Shown: positions 34,787-45,514 of the stretch, in pieces
How positions within the stretch are numbered: the stretch's first letter is position 1
Layout: each line of letters begins with the position of its first letter
NCBI RefSeq assembly: GCF_016756315.1
Contig: NZ_AP024235.1
Coordinates: 1,550,001-1,614,000 of the forward strand
Source: Alteromonas sp. KC3
GTDB lineage: Bacteria > Pseudomonadota > Gammaproteobacteria > Enterobacterales > Alteromonadaceae
Direction of reading: 5' to 3'
Length of the DNA: 64,000 bases
Program-made: the position numbers and the translations under genes
The notes under the pieces: model-generated
What the model was told of the DNA's origin: nothing
Databases searched by the model: none
What the model saw: only the letters and a program-made list of their open reading frames with translations

Positions 34787-35797
34787 ATGAAACAGCAACC
34801 TGCTCCTATTCCTCCCAGCAAAATGCTCAAAATTATTGAGGCTCAAACTGAGATATCAAAAATCGGATTGGATCTTGGTATGGTTATGTCGCTAACTACT
34901 GAAAAAGCGATGGAGTTACTTGATGCTGATGGGGCTGTCATTGAACTTGCCGAACAAGGCGACATGGTTTATCGCGCCGCGTCCGGTCTCCTAGCGCCTT
35001 TTTTGGGATTGAGGTTAGCGCAAAATTCGAGTTTGTCTGGCTTATGCGTCGCACAAGAAAAAATTCTTTATAGCGACGATGTTATGCAAGACGATAGAGT
35101 TGATAAAACAGCCTGTAAACGCGTTGGGATAAACTCGATGCTTGTAGTGCCGCTTAAATATCACGATAGTTGTGTAGGGGTGTTAAAAGTCGCATCTAAA
35201 ACCACTCAGTTCTTCGGACATTCTGAAACCTATATACTGTCGTTAATCTCAGATATGGTCGCAGCAATCATCTTTCATGCTATCGAGTTTTCCAAGGACG
35301 AATTGTACTACAAGGCAACACATGACTCGCTTACTGGTATTGGTAATCGTGCAAAGCACTACGACGACCTGCGCCAAAGAATAGAACTGGCAAAAAAGAA
35401 CAACAGTAAGTTTTCGCTAGTGCTGTTTGATATGGATGGGTTAAAAAGCATCAATGACACCTATGGGCATAGTGCAGGAGATGAAGCCATTAAGACCTTT
35501 GCCAATCTGTTGTCTCAAACTTATAAATCGCAGGGTTTAGTTGCAAGATTAGGAGGGGACGAGTTTGCCGCTATTTTTCCTTCAGTTGTGTCGAAAGAGC
35601 AAGTACAAAACATGGTTAGCGTATTGTTTCGTCAGCTGGCACAGTCATGGAACTGGCAGGGCCAAACTCTGCAACTACAATCAAGTGCGGGGTACTCAAT
35701 CTTCCCTGATGATGGTCAAACCGTGAGCACGTTGATGGAAGTGGCGGATCAAAACATGTACCGCCAAAAAAAAGAAAAACATAAATCAGTGGGGTAG
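34787..35797 (+). CDS. GAF-GGDEF diguanylate cyclase
   Basis: 336 residues. A GAF domain (about 20-165) with SGLCVAQEKILYSDDVMQDDRVD and SMLVVPLKYHDSCVGVLKV is followed by a GGDEF domain (about 175-332): DSLTGIGNRAKHYDDL, FDMDGLKSINDTYGHSAGDEA, and the active-site GGDEF at 256-260. All catalytic residues are present, so synthesis of cyclic di-GMP is expected. No RxxD inhibitory site precedes the motif. The GAF ligand is unknown. It converges with the large hybrid kinase gene, five bases apart. Confidence 0.92.
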   Translation: MKQQPAPIPPSKMLKIIEAQTEISKIGLDLGMVMSLTTEKAMELLDADGAVIELAEQGDMVYRAASGLLAPFLGLRLAQNSSLSGLCVAQEKILYSDDVMQDDRVDKTACKRVGINSMLVVPLKYHDSCVGVLKVASKTTQFFGHSETYILSLISDMVAAIIFHAIEFSKDELYYKATHDSLTGIGNRAKHYDDLRQRIELAKKNNSKFSLVLFDMDGLKSINDTYGHSAGDEAIKTFANLLSQTYKSQGLVARLGGDEFAAIFPSVVSKEQVQNMVSVLFRQLAQSWNWQGQTLQLQSSAGYSIFPDDGQTVSTLMEVADQNMYRQKKEKHKSVG

Positions 35798-35802
35798 CGC
35801 TT

Positions 35803-38800
35803 CTAACCCAAACCTTGTTTCAAAAGACGTTTGAGCGCGGCTGGCTTAACAGGTTTTGGTAAATACGCCATTCCTAACGATGCGGCTTCTTCTCTTATTT
35901 CATTGCTGCGGTTAGCGGTTATCAGTAAGGTGACATCAAAAGATGCACCTTGTTGTTTAAGCGCGTTTACGCATGCTGTACCTGTTTCTCCCGCGTTGAG
36001 ATGGTAGTCAGCAATCAAAACATCAAAGTGCAATTTTTCAGGCAGGCTATCTTTTACCCCTTTTATCCATGTCACGCTGGCTCCCCAATCACCTAAAAGT
36101 GATTGCATTGCACTGGCAACCTGATCGTCGTTTTCGATCAGCAATATTGTTCGGTTGGTTAAAAATGCATGGTGGCTTGAGAGCGAACTTGCTTCATCTT
36201 CGTCACGCTGCTTGACACTTTGTTTCGTTAAATGCATCTGGCTGCTAGCCGCATTTTGATTAGCCAGTGGAACGTGCACAGAGAAACTGCTCCCTTTATC
36301 AAGCTCGGATTTAAGCGTGATACGATGCGCTAACAGGCGACAAATTCTATCGACAATAGTGAGCCCTAATCCAATACCTTCACTGCTGTTATGATTTTCT
36401 AACTGGTGAAACTCGCTAAAGATATCTTGCTGCTGATGCGCGGCAATACCGCTACCAGTATCATACACCACCACCTTTATATCTTTAGCATCCGGCATTC
36501 TTCTGACACCCACTAACACTTTACCTGTATGCGTATAACGAACCGCATTTGAAAGCAGGTTTTGTAATACTCTTCTAAGTAGGTTCTTATCACTGTAAAC
36601 GAATACTTTTGTGGGCACATAGCGAAGCGCTATGCCTTTTTGATGTGCGATTATGGTGAACTCTTGAACCAACGAAGAAAGCATTTCATCCAATGAGAAT
36701 ACGGATTTTTGGGCCTTTAATACGCCCGCATCTAGCTTCGTCATATCAAGAAGCATGGTTAGCAGACTTTGCGCGTTATTCAACGAGTTGACCACGCCTT
36801 CAGATAAGCTGGACAGTTCACCGCCCGCTGTTTTTTTGCTTAACATAGATGCAAACAAGGTCGCGGCATTGAACGGCTGCATAAGATCGTGCCCCGCAGC
36901 AGCGAGAAACTTTGTTTTACTGTCATTGGCTTGCACCGCTTGGCGTTTGGCTTCTTCAAGTTCTGCGGTGCGCTTTATTACGCGAGCTTCTAACTCTGAT
37001 TTGGCGGTTTCTAATGCCTTTTGAATCGCAATATATTCGGTTATGTCACTGTAAGTAGTCACGTAGCCGCCACCTGGAAGTGGAGCACCGTTTAGCTCTA
37101 TCACTCTGCCATCAGGTTGCTTTCGAATAAATTTATGACGGCTTCCATTAAGCATAAAGTCGACGCGCTTATTTATTTCGTCTTGAATTGCTTGTGAGGG
37201 CGCTTGGCTTTGCAATGAGGCACTAAAAAGGCCGCGCTGAGCATTATAATTAAGAATATCGGTAATGGGCATGCCAGCTTTTAAAAAGCCCTTCGGGTAG
37301 TTGAAAAGCTCGATATATCTATCGTTCCAGGCCAGAAGTTGAAGTTTCTCATCAAGCACACTGATCCCTTGCTCGATATTTTGCACTGAGGACTGCAGTA
37401 CTTCGTGGTTAAACTGAAATGATTGAGAAGCTTCTTCAACCCAATCCACTAACTCAGGTAGCGTGTCACTGCCGGTGTCAGCAACGGCGCCAAGTAAAAT
37501 ACGGGCACTCGGCGCACCTACTTGTGCGGCAAGCAATTTATCAACGCGTTCGATAAGTGCGTGACTGGCGTAACCTCCGGCAAAGGCGCGATCCACATCT
37601 ACCGATAATTGTTGCGTGAGTTTTTGCTGTGCATCAACATCAAGCACCCGTTCGGTAAGCGACATCAAATCTTTCACTTTTACCATAAACCTCGGTGCAG
37701 TAGCATGCTGAGCGTTACCTTCGTCAGGCAAGGACGCCTTAGCGTGTGTTGCCAGCGCAACAACAATAAAGGTAGCGCAATTGGCCAACAACGAATAGCC
37801 AAACCCAAGGCCTAGGGCTTCGTCAGTAGGAGGCGGGTTAAAGTAATAACTGGATAATAAACTTGGGTAGAGTAGAAAAGTACACCAACAAATAAAGCCT
37901 GCGAGTAGCGCAAGTAAAGCGGCAGCGCGGGTACTTTTTTTCCAATACAGGCCAAACATAAGAACAGGCAGGCATTGGCCTAACAGCGCGATGGCCAGCA
38001 CGCCGCTTTTAACAAGCGGAGCGGCTTGACTGATGTTAAGGTGATACCACAGCGCGATACTTAACACCACTAATACCGTTAGCCGCCGTATAGTTAATAT
38101 CTGGTTTGGCTTCATAGTATGGCCAGGTACTGTTTTTAACCGAGCTTTTAACCACAGCGGCGTAACGACGTTGTTTGAAATCATAATTCCCATGGCCAGT
38201 GTGGCGACGATGACCATGCTGGTGGTTGCCGATAGTCCACCGATAAATGCAAATGAAGAGACGGCGATGTTGTTCGCTTGAAGAGGCAAGGCCAATACGT
38301 AAGCGTCAGAATTGATACTTGCTGGCAGCAGCATTTTACCCGCCAATGCAATAGGAATGAGAAACAGCGTCATACCCAATAAATAAAGTGGGAAAAGCCA
38401 TCTTGCAGTACGTAGTTCACCCTCACCATTGTGCTCAACAAAATTCATATGAAATTGGCGGGGCAGCACAAACATAGAGCAAATACCCAATAAGACGTGT
38501 GACAAATACACCCAGGGTGCACTATCTGCGTAAATAACTTCTCTGGCTGCGTCGTTAGACGAGGCCTTTGCCACGAGATCAAGCACGCCGTCAAAAAGAG
38601 AGAAACACACGAAAATACCCACGGCCCACAGGGCGAGTAACTTAATCAAAGATTCGAAGGCAATAGTCAGCAATAGCCCGGGGTGCTTGTCGGTAAGGTT
38701 TAAGGAACGGGTACCAAATATGATGGCAAAGAGTGCCATAAGACCTGCTACATAAATGCTCACTTGAGGGTTACTTGATTGCTGATCGCCTGTGATAAGG

Positions 38801-39222
38801 CTGATGGACTTTGTGATGGCATCAAGCTGAAGCGCAATGTAAGGAATAACCCCAACAAAACATAACAACGTAACGAAGGCCGCAATTAAGTGAGAGTGCC
38901 GATACTTCAGCGAGATAAGATCGGCCAGCGAACTAATATTATGTTGTTGGCATAAGCGGCTAATATGCAAAACAACCGGAAACGCAAATGCCATGGTAAA
39001 GATGATCCCCATGTAGGTGGGAATAATTGCCCAGCCGTATTGCGTCGCTTGTGATGTTGTGCCGAAAAAAGCCCAAGAGGTGCAGTGTACACCAAGACCG
39101 AGACTGTAAAGGATGGGATGTTGCTGATTATCGCGCAGGCGTTTATCGCCCCAAAACGCGACGGCAAAAAGCGCAAACAAGTACACGCCAACAAGGGTCC
39201 CTACTGTCCAAATACTTAACAT
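35803..39222 (-). CDS. Hybrid histidine kinase fused to an SSS-type transporter domain, CrbS/MxtR-like
   Basis: 1139 residues from ATG 39222; a TTG at 39255 would add 11 residues. Residues ~1-490 form a 12-13 span sodium/solute symporter (PutP-type) domain. A PAS domain with a short linker follows (VLQSSVQNIEQGISVLDEKLQLLAWND), then the HisKA box with His778 (FLAAAGHDLMQPFNAA), the HATPase (NLLSNAVRYTHTGK, GLGLTIVDRICRLL), and a C-terminal receiver (VLIADYHLNAG). This is the architecture of MxtR/CrbS, which sense or respond to acetate-type metabolites and control acs through a LuxR-type regulator. The likely partner is the regulator at 32201. Confidence 0.9.
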   Translation of the reverse strand: MLSIWTVGTLVGVYLFALFAVAFWGDKRLRDNQQHPILYSLGLGVHCTSWAFFGTTSQATQYGWAIIPTYMGIIFTMAFAFPVVLHISRLCQQHNISSLADLISLKYRHSHLIAAFVTLLCFVGVIPYIALQLDAITKSISLITGDQQSSNPQVSIYVAGLMALFAIIFGTRSLNLTDKHPGLLLTIAFESLIKLLALWAVGIFVCFSLFDGVLDLVAKASSNDAAREVIYADSAPWVYLSHVLLGICSMFVLPRQFHMNFVEHNGEGELRTARWLFPLYLLGMTLFLIPIALAGKMLLPASINSDAYVLALPLQANNIAVSSFAFIGGLSATTSMVIVATLAMGIMISNNVVTPLWLKARLKTVPGHTMKPNQILTIRRLTVLVVLSIALWYHLNISQAAPLVKSGVLAIALLGQCLPVLMFGLYWKKSTRAAALLALLAGFICWCTFLLYPSLLSSYYFNPPPTDEALGLGFGYSLLANCATFIVVALATHAKASLPDEGNAQHATAPRFMVKVKDLMSLTERVLDVDAQQKLTQQLSVDVDRAFAGGYASHALIERVDKLLAAQVGAPSARILLGAVADTGSDTLPELVDWVEEASQSFQFNHEVLQSSVQNIEQGISVLDEKLQLLAWNDRYIELFNYPKGFLKAGMPITDILNYNAQRGLFSASLQSQAPSQAIQDEINKRVDFMLNGSRHKFIRKQPDGRVIELNGAPLPGGGYVTTYSDITEYIAIQKALETAKSELEARVIKRTAELEEAKRQAVQANDSKTKFLAAAGHDLMQPFNAATLFASMLSKKTAGGELSSLSEGVVNSLNNAQSLLTMLLDMTKLDAGVLKAQKSVFSLDEMLSSLVQEFTIIAHQKGIALRYVPTKVFVYSDKNLLRRVLQNLLSNAVRYTHTGKVLVGVRRMPDAKDIKVVVYDTGSGIAAHQQQDIFSEFHQLENHNSSEGIGLGLTIVDRICRLLAHRITLKSELDKGSSFSVHVPLANQNAASSQMHLTKQSVKQRDEDEASSLSSHHAFLTNRTILLIENDDQVASAMQSLLGDWGASVTWIKGVKDSLPEKLHFDVLIADYHLNAGETGTACVNALKQQGASFDVTLLITANRSNEIREEAASLGMAYLPKPVKPAALKRLLKQGLG

Positions 39223-39382
39223 AAGAAATCCGTGAAAAAACAACAGCTCAGTCAATCTTGAGCACGGCGTTTACATTAACACGATTTTTACATGTCGTCG
39301 TTTAATTGTGTGTGGTTTTACACCGTACTTTAGTGCTGTTGGGCGGCAGTTGAGCTTTAAAAGAGACGCCGTTTTCTTAGCG

Positions 39383-40993
39383 CTATATCACTATCCACAA
39401 AAGCGTCGCAACGGCCCCTGCCAAGACGGCATAGACCAACATAGGCAAAACCGTTTTTCGCAGTATTTGGCCTTCTGCATTATGTAACCCTAGCACACTT
39501 GCGACAGCAACAATGTTGTTGATGCATACCATGTTACCTAGTGCTGCGCCGACGGATTGAAGCGCAAGGACAAGCGTGAGGGGAAAGTCGGTACGGCTGG
39601 CTACTTCGGTTTGTATAGCGCCAAACGTTAAATTTGAAATTGTTGCGGAGCCTGAAAAAAAAGAACCCAACGCGCCCAAAAAAGGCGCGAAGAAAAGCCA
39701 CGCACTACCAAACGTGTTTGCTAGATTATCGCCTATCAGATAAACCGGTGCGCTTTTTTCACCCATCATCATCAAGGTCACAAATATGAGCGCCCCAGTG
39801 AGAGCAAAAAGCGGCTTTTTCATTTGCGAGACGGTGTTGCTCACCACCTGAGTTACCTCTGAAGCACTACTTTTGCAGACAGCGAGCATCGCAAAGGAGA
39901 CAAGCCAAAATGGCAAAATCGCCGGAATGTAGAGGAGCGATAAGCTCCACTCTGTTTGCGTATTTAATATAGCTTTCCAGCTTATTACACCAGAATGACC
40001 TATTGTAAATAGACCTATATTTTCAATTGAAAAGCTGACTATAGGATGGGGGGAGGATAGCCATGATTTAAAGGGCAAAAATGGTAGGCGAGTGACAATT
40101 AATACCAAAATAGTTCCCCAAATCGGAAAACTGGCTTTTGCAAGGCTCATCAAAGGAATATTGGAGGCGTTAGCAGAATCAGCAGAAGGTGTTGGCGCCT
40201 TTTCCAACCCTACACCTCTTTTGGCAAACATAATTGATGCCGCAAGCCCAATAAGACCGCCGATAAGCGAAGGGAATTCGTAACTAAAAAAAGAAACGGC
40301 AACGAAGGGAAGCATGGTAGCCGCGATACACAACAAGACATACAAGGCATTTGCTTTTATCTGCTGCCAGCTAAGCAAACATTTAAGCGCGATAAACGGG
40401 ATAACAAAACTACATACTAAATGGATAAGCGCTGATAGCTTCCCAACGGTTAGCTGCGTATCTTCTGATAACCCTAAAGGCGCGAAACCAAACCATGTCG
40501 GCGTGCCAACGGCACCAAATGAGACGGGTACTGAGTTCATGACCAAAACGAGTACAGCAACGCGAAGCGGAGCGTAGCCAATACCCACAAGAATAGGGGC
40601 GGCAAGGGCCGCGGGGGTGCCAAAACCACTTGCACCTTCAATTAAGAAGGGAAACGCCCACCCAACGATAACAAGTTGTGCCACGGGATTAGTCGAAACG
40701 TTGTTGAGGTGCGACTTTATGACTTCCATCGCGCCAGTACTATCGAGCACCTTAAAAAGAAAAATAGCGCTACCAATAATTAGTACAGGTGTCAGTGAGA
40801 GTAAGCCTCCTAATATTACATTGGCGTGTACCTGTAGCGATGTGAAAGGGAAAACAAATAGGCAAAGCAGATATACAGTGGCGGCTGATAGAGGAAGTGC
40901 CACGCTTGCCGGTAAACTTTTTTTCTTTACCATCAGGTAGATAAGGAATGCTACAGGGAAGTAGGCACACAGTGAAAGCAACGAAGAAGGCAT
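39383..40993 (-). CDS. lldP: L-lactate permease, LctP family
   Basis: 536 residues, 12-14 hydrophobic segments, comparable with E. coli LldP (551). Family hallmarks include FLIEGASGFGTPAALAAPILVGIGY near residue 113, SVPVSFGAVGTPTWFGF near 154, and FFSGSATISNLTFGAIQ near 443. It imports lactate, and in some members glycolate, by proton symport. No lactate dehydrogenase gene is adjacent. It lies in the same direction as, and upstream of, the CrbS-like kinase (160 bp gap). The gene symbol is assigned by family. Confidence 0.9.
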   Translation of the reverse strand: MPSSLLSLCAYFPVAFLIYLMVKKKSLPASVALPLSAATVYLLCLFVFPFTSLQVHANVILGGLLSLTPVLIIGSAIFLFKVLDSTGAMEVIKSHLNNVSTNPVAQLVIVGWAFPFLIEGASGFGTPAALAAPILVGIGYAPLRVAVLVLVMNSVPVSFGAVGTPTWFGFAPLGLSEDTQLTVGKLSALIHLVCSFVIPFIALKCLLSWQQIKANALYVLLCIAATMLPFVAVSFFSYEFPSLIGGLIGLAASIMFAKRGVGLEKAPTPSADSANASNIPLMSLAKASFPIWGTILVLIVTRLPFLPFKSWLSSPHPIVSFSIENIGLFTIGHSGVISWKAILNTQTEWSLSLLYIPAILPFWLVSFAMLAVCKSSASEVTQVVSNTVSQMKKPLFALTGALIFVTLMMMGEKSAPVYLIGDNLANTFGSAWLFFAPFLGALGSFFSGSATISNLTFGAIQTEVASRTDFPLTLVLALQSVGAALGNMVCINNIVAVASVLGLHNAEGQILRKTVLPMLVYAVLAGAVATLLWIVI

Positions 40994-41074
40994 TGTTATT
41001 CCTTAACAAAATTGCATGAAATAATAATAGGGCGAGGTTTTTTAAAATTCATCCACAAAAATAATGTGGATACC

Positions 41075-41102
41075 CTTGATCGCCCCAAAACTAGCCCCAT
41101 TA
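41075..41102 (+). promoter_or_regulatory. σ32-type heat-shock promoter of grpE
   Basis: CTTGAT (41075-41080), a 14-bp spacer and CCCCATTA (41095-41102) match the σ32 consensus closely. It lies 81 bp before grpE. Confidence 0.8.
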
Positions 41103-41182
41103 ATAAGCGCAACAGAATAATTTCCAGAAACTCATCGTAGTTTTTGGTCAATGCCTAATTAGAAAAACGTTTGGAGGTAGGC

Positions 41183-41809
41183 ATGAGCGATAATCGCGAC
41201 GTGCAGGCAGAACAAGAGAATACAGTAGATGAAACTGTGCAAGCGGCGGACGCACAGGTTGACGCCGAAGCGGTTGAAGGTGCTGACGCACCGCTTGATG
41301 AAAACGCACAGCGTATTTACGAGCTGGAAACTGCATTGTCTGAGGCGCAAGCCACAGTAAAAGAGCAGCAAGACAGCGTACTTCGTGCTAGAGCCGACGC
41401 TGAAAATGCCCGTCGTCGTGCGGAAGGCGAAGTAGAAAAAGCGCGCAAGTTTGCGCTAGAGCGCTTTGCTGGTGAGCTTCTTCCGGTTATCGATAACCTA
41501 GAGCGTGCTATCGAAATGACCGATGCTGAGAACGAAGCTGTGAAGCCGTTGTTGGAAGGCGTGGAAATGACCCACAAAACTTTCCTAAGCACTATTGAGA
41601 AATTCGGATTAAGCCTTATTGATCCGCAGGGCGAAACCTTCAACCCTGATTTGCATCAGGCTATGTCGATGCAAGAAAGTGCAGACCACGAGCCAAACAC
41701 GGTAATGGCGGTTATGCAAAAAGGTTATCAAATTAACGGCCGCTTGTTACGCCCTGCCATGGTTATGGTATCGCGTGCGCCAAGTGGTGGTGTGGACACG
41801 CAAGCGTAA
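41183..41809 (+). CDS. grpE: Nucleotide exchange factor GrpE
   Basis: 208 residues from ATG 41183, five bases after GGAGG (41173-41177); an in-frame TTG overlaps the ribosome site and is not the start. An acidic N-terminus (to ~55) leads to the long dimer-forming helix ([19 protein letters not shown]) and the β-domain ([35 protein letters not shown]). GrpE releases ADP from DnaK and acts as a thermosensor. It is upstream of dnaK, which has its own σ32-type promoter. Confidence 0.96.
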   Translation: MSDNRDVQAEQENTVDETVQAADAQVDAEAVEGADAPLDENAQRIYELETALSEAQATVKEQQDSVLRARADAENARRRAEGEVEKARKFALERFAGELLPVIDNLERAIEMTDAENEAVKPLLEGVEMTHKTFLSTIEKFGLSLIDPQGETFNPDLHQAMSMQESADHEPNTVMAVMQKGYQINGRLLRPAMVMVSRAPSGGVDTQA

Positions 41810-41838
41810 GTCACGCTTTTTGCGATAAACACACAAAA

Positions 41839-41860
41839 ATGTCAGTTTTTTTACTGACAT
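41839..41860. other. Hairpin between grpE and dnaK
   Basis: ATGTCAGT (41839-41846) pairs with ACTGACAT (41853-41860) around six T. There is no T-run after it on the plus strand, so it is a weak terminator at best and may be an mRNA end structure. Confidence 0.55.
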
Positions 41861-41863
41861 CTA

Positions 41864-41890
41864 TTGAAAAGATTGGGGAATAACCCCACT
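41864..41890 (+). promoter_or_regulatory. σ32-type promoter of dnaK
   Basis: TTGAAA (41864-41869), a 14-bp spacer and CCCCACT (41884-41890). It gives dnaK a heat-shock promoter separate from that of grpE. Confidence 0.7.
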
Positions 41891-41928
41891 AAAAGTACAG
41901 AATTAAGAAACTTTTTCGGAGACACGAA

Positions 41929-43854
41929 ATGGGTAGAATCATTGGTATCGACTTAGGTACAACGAATTCATGTGTCGCAGTTCTAGACGGCGACAAACCT
42001 CGCGTAATTGAAAACGCGGAAGGCGATCGTACAACCCCTTCAATCATCGCTTACACAAACGATGGTGAAACACTTGTAGGTCAATCAGCGAAGCGTCAGG
42101 CGGTAACAAACCCTGAAAACACTTTATTCGCTATCAAGCGTTTAATTGGTCGTCGCTTCCAAGACAAAGAAGTACAGCGTGACATCGACATCATGCCTTT
42201 CAAAATTGTAGGCGCTGATAATGGTGATGCGTGGGTAGAAGCGAAAGGCGAGAAAATGGCGCCACCGCAGATTTCTGCCGAAGTACTTAAGAAAATGAAG
42301 AAGACCGCTGAAGATTATCTTGGCGAGCCAGTAACAGGCGCAGTTATCACTGTTCCTGCATACTTCAACGACTCTCAGCGTCAAGCGACAAAAGATGCGG
42401 GTCGTATCGCAGGTCTTGAAGTTAAGCGTATTATCAACGAGCCGACTGCTGCTGCTCTTGCTTACGGCATGGACAAGAAGCAAGGCGACAACGTTGTTGC
42501 AGTATACGACCTAGGTGGTGGTACATTTGATATCTCTATCATCGAAATTGATGAAGTAGATGGCGAGCACACGTTTGAAGTACTAGCGACTAACGGTGAC
42601 ACACACCTTGGTGGTGAAGACTTCGATAACCGTGTTATCAACTACCTAGTTGAAGAGTTTAAGAAAGATCAAGGCATCGACCTTCGTAAAGATCCGCTAG
42701 CTATGCAGCGTCTTAAAGAAGCGGGCGAGAAAGCCAAAATCGAACTTTCTTCTTCACAACAGACAGAAGTTAACCTGCCTTACATCACTGCTGATGCGAC
42801 AGGTCCTAAGCACTTAGCGATTAAGCTTACTCGTGCAAAACTTGAGTCTTTGGTTGAAGACCTAGTGAAAAACTCGCTTAACCCGCTTAAGCAAGCACTA
42901 GCTGACTCAGACCTATCTGTAGGCGACATTAATGACATCATCCTTGTGGGTGGTCAAACACGTATGCCGCTTGTACAGAAGTATGTAACTGAGTTCTTTG
43001 GCAAAGAGCCACGTAAAGACGTTAACCCTGATGAAGCAGTAGCAGTAGGTGCGGCAATTCAAGGTGGTGTACTTTCGGGTGACGTTAAAGACGTACTACT
43101 TCTAGACGTTACGCCTCTGTCTCTAGGTATTGAGACAATGGGTGGTGTAATGACTGCGCTTATCGAGAAGAACACGACTATCCCTACTAAGAAGTCGCAA
43201 ACGTTCTCGACAGCGGAAGACAACCAGTCTGCGGTAACCGTACACGTACTACAAGGTGAGCGTAAGCAGTCAAGCGGCAACAAGTCTCTTGGCCAGTTCA
43301 ACCTTGAAGGTATTCGTCCAGCAGCGCGCGGTGTGCCGCAGATCGAAGTAACGTTCGACCTTGATGCTGACGGTATCCTACACGTGTCTGCGAAAGACAA
43401 AGACACAGGTAAAGAGCAGAAGATCACTATCAAAGCTTCTTCAGGCTTAAGTGATGAAGAAGTAGAAAGAATGGTAGCAGACGCAGAAGCGAACAAAGAA
43501 GCTGATGCGAAGTTTGAAGAGCTAATTCAAGCGCGTAACCAAGCAGATGGCATGATCCACGCTACGCGTAAGCAGCTTGAAGAAGTTGGCGATGCACTGA
43601 GTGCTGAAGACAAAGCGCCAATTGAAGAAGCGCTTACTGCTCTTGAAACAGCGTCTAAAGGCGAAGACAAAGCGGAAATCGAAGCGAAAACGCAAGAACT
43701 TATTCAAGCGTCTAGCAAGCTGATGGAAGCAGCGCAAGCACAACAAGCGGCCGCTGGTGGCGCTGAAGGTGCAGAGCAACAAGCGTCTGGTAAAGCAGAT
43801 GACGACGTTGTTGACGCTGAGTTCGAAGAAGTGAAAGAAGACGATAAAAAATAA
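41929..43854 (+). CDS. dnaK: Molecular chaperone DnaK (Hsp70)
   Basis: 641 residues. N-terminal ATPase opening [15 protein letters not shown], with [16 protein letters not shown] near residue 193 and the [11 protein letters not shown] motif near 342. The substrate-binding domain begins after the linker [15 protein letters not shown] (residue ~390), and the C-terminal lid ends in the acidic [13 protein letters not shown] tail, as in other proteobacteria. It binds unfolded peptides and cycles with DnaJ and GrpE. The ATG has a weak GGAG site and the gene is full length. Confidence 0.98.
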   Translation: MGRIIGIDLGTTNSCVAVLDGDKPRVIENAEGDRTTPSIIAYTNDGETLVGQSAKRQAVTNPENTLFAIKRLIGRRFQDKEVQRDIDIMPFKIVGADNGDAWVEAKGEKMAPPQISAEVLKKMKKTAEDYLGEPVTGAVITVPAYFNDSQRQATKDAGRIAGLEVKRIINEPTAAALAYGMDKKQGDNVVAVYDLGGGTFDISIIEIDEVDGEHTFEVLATNGDTHLGGEDFDNRVINYLVEEFKKDQGIDLRKDPLAMQRLKEAGEKAKIELSSSQQTEVNLPYITADATGPKHLAIKLTRAKLESLVEDLVKNSLNPLKQALADSDLSVGDINDIILVGGQTRMPLVQKYVTEFFGKEPRKDVNPDEAVAVGAAIQGGVLSGDVKDVLLLDVTPLSLGIETMGGVMTALIEKNTTIPTKKSQTFSTAEDNQSAVTVHVLQGERKQSSGNKSLGQFNLEGIRPAARGVPQIEVTFDLDADGILHVSAKDKDTGKEQKITIKASSGLSDEEVERMVADAEANKEADAKFEELIQARNQADGMIHATRKQLEEVGDALSAEDKAPIEEALTALETASKGEDKAEIEAKTQELIQASSKLMEAAQAQQAAAGGAEGAEQQASGKADDDVVDAEFEEVKEDDKK

Positions 43855-43866
43855 GCTGTTGCGAAA

Positions 43867-43896
43867 GGCCCACGGTATAGTGAGTGGGCTGTTTTT
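43867..43896 (+). terminator. Intrinsic terminator after dnaK
   Basis: GGCCCAC (43867-43873) pairs with GTGGGCT (43884-43890), followed by GTTTTT. A second weaker stem, AGGCGCA with TGCGCCT at about 43905-43937, follows. dnaJ therefore probably needs its own promoter or readthrough. Confidence 0.7.
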
Positions 43897-44065
43897 AGCA
43901 GTTCAGGCGCAGCAGGAAACTCTTGTTGCGCCTTTGTTGTGTAAATAACAGGTGTAAATGACTTGGAACATCTAATTAAAAGGTCAGGTTATTTTCACAA
44001 CAGTCAGATGTAGATTCGATGGGCGTTAAACGCTTATCGACAAAAAAGTAGGATAAGTGAACGAT

Positions 44066-45199
44066 ATGTCGAAACGTGACTACTACGAAGTACTCGGGGT
44101 AGATAAGAGCGCAGGCGAACGCGAAATTAAAAAAGCGTATAAAAAGCTGGCGATGAAGTATCACCCTGATCGTACGCAAGGCGATAAAGCACTGGAAGAT
44201 AAGTTTAAAGAAATCCAAGAAGCCTACGAAATTCTGTCAGATTCGCAAAAACGTGCCGCTTATGACCAGTATGGTCACGCAGGCGTTGATCCAAATCGTG
44301 GTGGCGGCGGCTTCGGCGGCGGTGCTGACTTTGGTGATATTTTCGGTGACGTATTTGGTGATATCTTTGGTGGTGGCGGTCGTGGTGGTCGTCAATCTCG
44401 AGCCCGTCAAGGCTCAGATCTTCGCTACAACTTGGAGTTGTCGCTAGAGGAAGCTGTGCGTGGCAAGAGCGTAGATATACGCGTACCAACCCTTGTCGAA
44501 TGTGACGTATGTGATGGCTCTGGTGCGAAGAAAGGTTCATCGCCAAAAACCTGTCCAACCTGTCATGGTAACGGGCAAGTGCAAATGCGTCAGGGCTTCT
44601 TTGCAGTGCAACAGACATGTCCTACATGTTCTGGTAAAGGTAAGATCATTGAAGACCCATGTGACAGCTGTCACGGTCATGGTCGCAAAGAGAAAACCAA
44701 GACCCTTAATGTTAAGATTCCAGCGGGCGTTGACACTGGCGATCGTATCCGTCTTTCAGGCGAAGGTGAAGCCGGCGAAAACGGTGCACCAGCAGGTGAC
44801 CTTTACGTTCAAGTGCACGTGCGCGACCACGATATTTTCCAGCGCGATGGAAACAACCTGTACTGTGAAGTACCGCTAAGCTTTACAACCGCTGCACTGG
44901 GTGGTGAGCTAGAAGTGCCAACACTTGATGGCAAAGTTAAGCTTAAAATTAGCCCAGAAACGCAAACCGGCCGCATGTTCCGCTTGCGCGGTAAAGGCGT
45001 TAAATCAGTACGCAGCGGGGCAATGGGTGACTTGATGTGTAAGGTTGTGGTGGAAACACCAGTAAACCTATCTGCACGCCAAAAAGAATTGCTACAAGAG
45101 CTTGAAGACTCGGTTGGCAAGGCATCTGGTAAGCACAGCCCGAAAGCGCAAGGCTTCTTTGACGGTGTGAAAAAGTTCTTTGACGACTTAACTAACTAA
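44066..45199 (+). CDS. dnaJ: Co-chaperone DnaJ (Hsp40)
   Basis: 377 residues from ATG 44066, which aligns with the start of E. coli DnaJ; GTG at 44057 is in frame but less well placed. J-domain with HPD ([11 protein letters not shown]), Gly/Phe-rich linker (residues ~74-115), four zinc-finger CxxCxGxG-type repeats ([32 protein letters not shown]), and the C-terminal substrate-binding domain. It stimulates DnaK ATPase. Two hairpins separate it from dnaK, so the three chaperone genes are neighbours with partly independent transcription. Confidence 0.97.
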   Translation: MSKRDYYEVLGVDKSAGEREIKKAYKKLAMKYHPDRTQGDKALEDKFKEIQEAYEILSDSQKRAAYDQYGHAGVDPNRGGGGFGGGADFGDIFGDVFGDIFGGGGRGGRQSRARQGSDLRYNLELSLEEAVRGKSVDIRVPTLVECDVCDGSGAKKGSSPKTCPTCHGNGQVQMRQGFFAVQQTCPTCSGKGKIIEDPCDSCHGHGRKEKTKTLNVKIPAGVDTGDRIRLSGEGEAGENGAPAGDLYVQVHVRDHDIFQRDGNNLYCEVPLSFTTAALGGELEVPTLDGKVKLKISPETQTGRMFRLRGKGVKSVRSGAMGDLMCKVVVETPVNLSARQKELLQELEDSVGKASGKHSPKAQGFFDGVKKFFDDLTN

Positions 45200-45514
45200 G
45201 TTTCACCAGCTTACTCTTCGGCCAGCGTAATGCGTTTCCATTTCGCTGGCCAACGCGTGACTTGTAGCGTCCTTTCATCTTAATCGTTTAACCGTTTAAC
45301 TTAAAACCGCGCAGCGCTATATTTGATTATTCACGTTTTCTTCATCCTCTTTCTCTATACATTTCCCTGATTTACATGCCGTTTTGTCTCAATAGAGCGC
45401 ATTATCACTTGTACTATCAAAAAAATTTAGTCACGATGAAAGAATACTATTAACGAGTTTCGTTTTTTAAAGCGAACCGTAACCAAGTGAAAAATAAACC
45501 TAAAGGGAACAGGC
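45200..45514. other. 315-bp gap between dnaJ and the cytochrome gene
   Basis: GGCCAGCG (45220-45227) and CGCTGGCC (45244-45251) form an 8-bp hairpin near the left end, without a T-run. The remainder is AT-rich and should contain the cytochrome promoter, though I cannot assign boxes with confidence. AAAGGGAAC precedes the next ATG as a ribosome site. Confidence 0.6.

Noticed and set aside
41839..41860. Terminator between grpE and dnaK
   Set aside because: The hairpin has no following T-run on the plus strand and lies just before the dnaK promoter.
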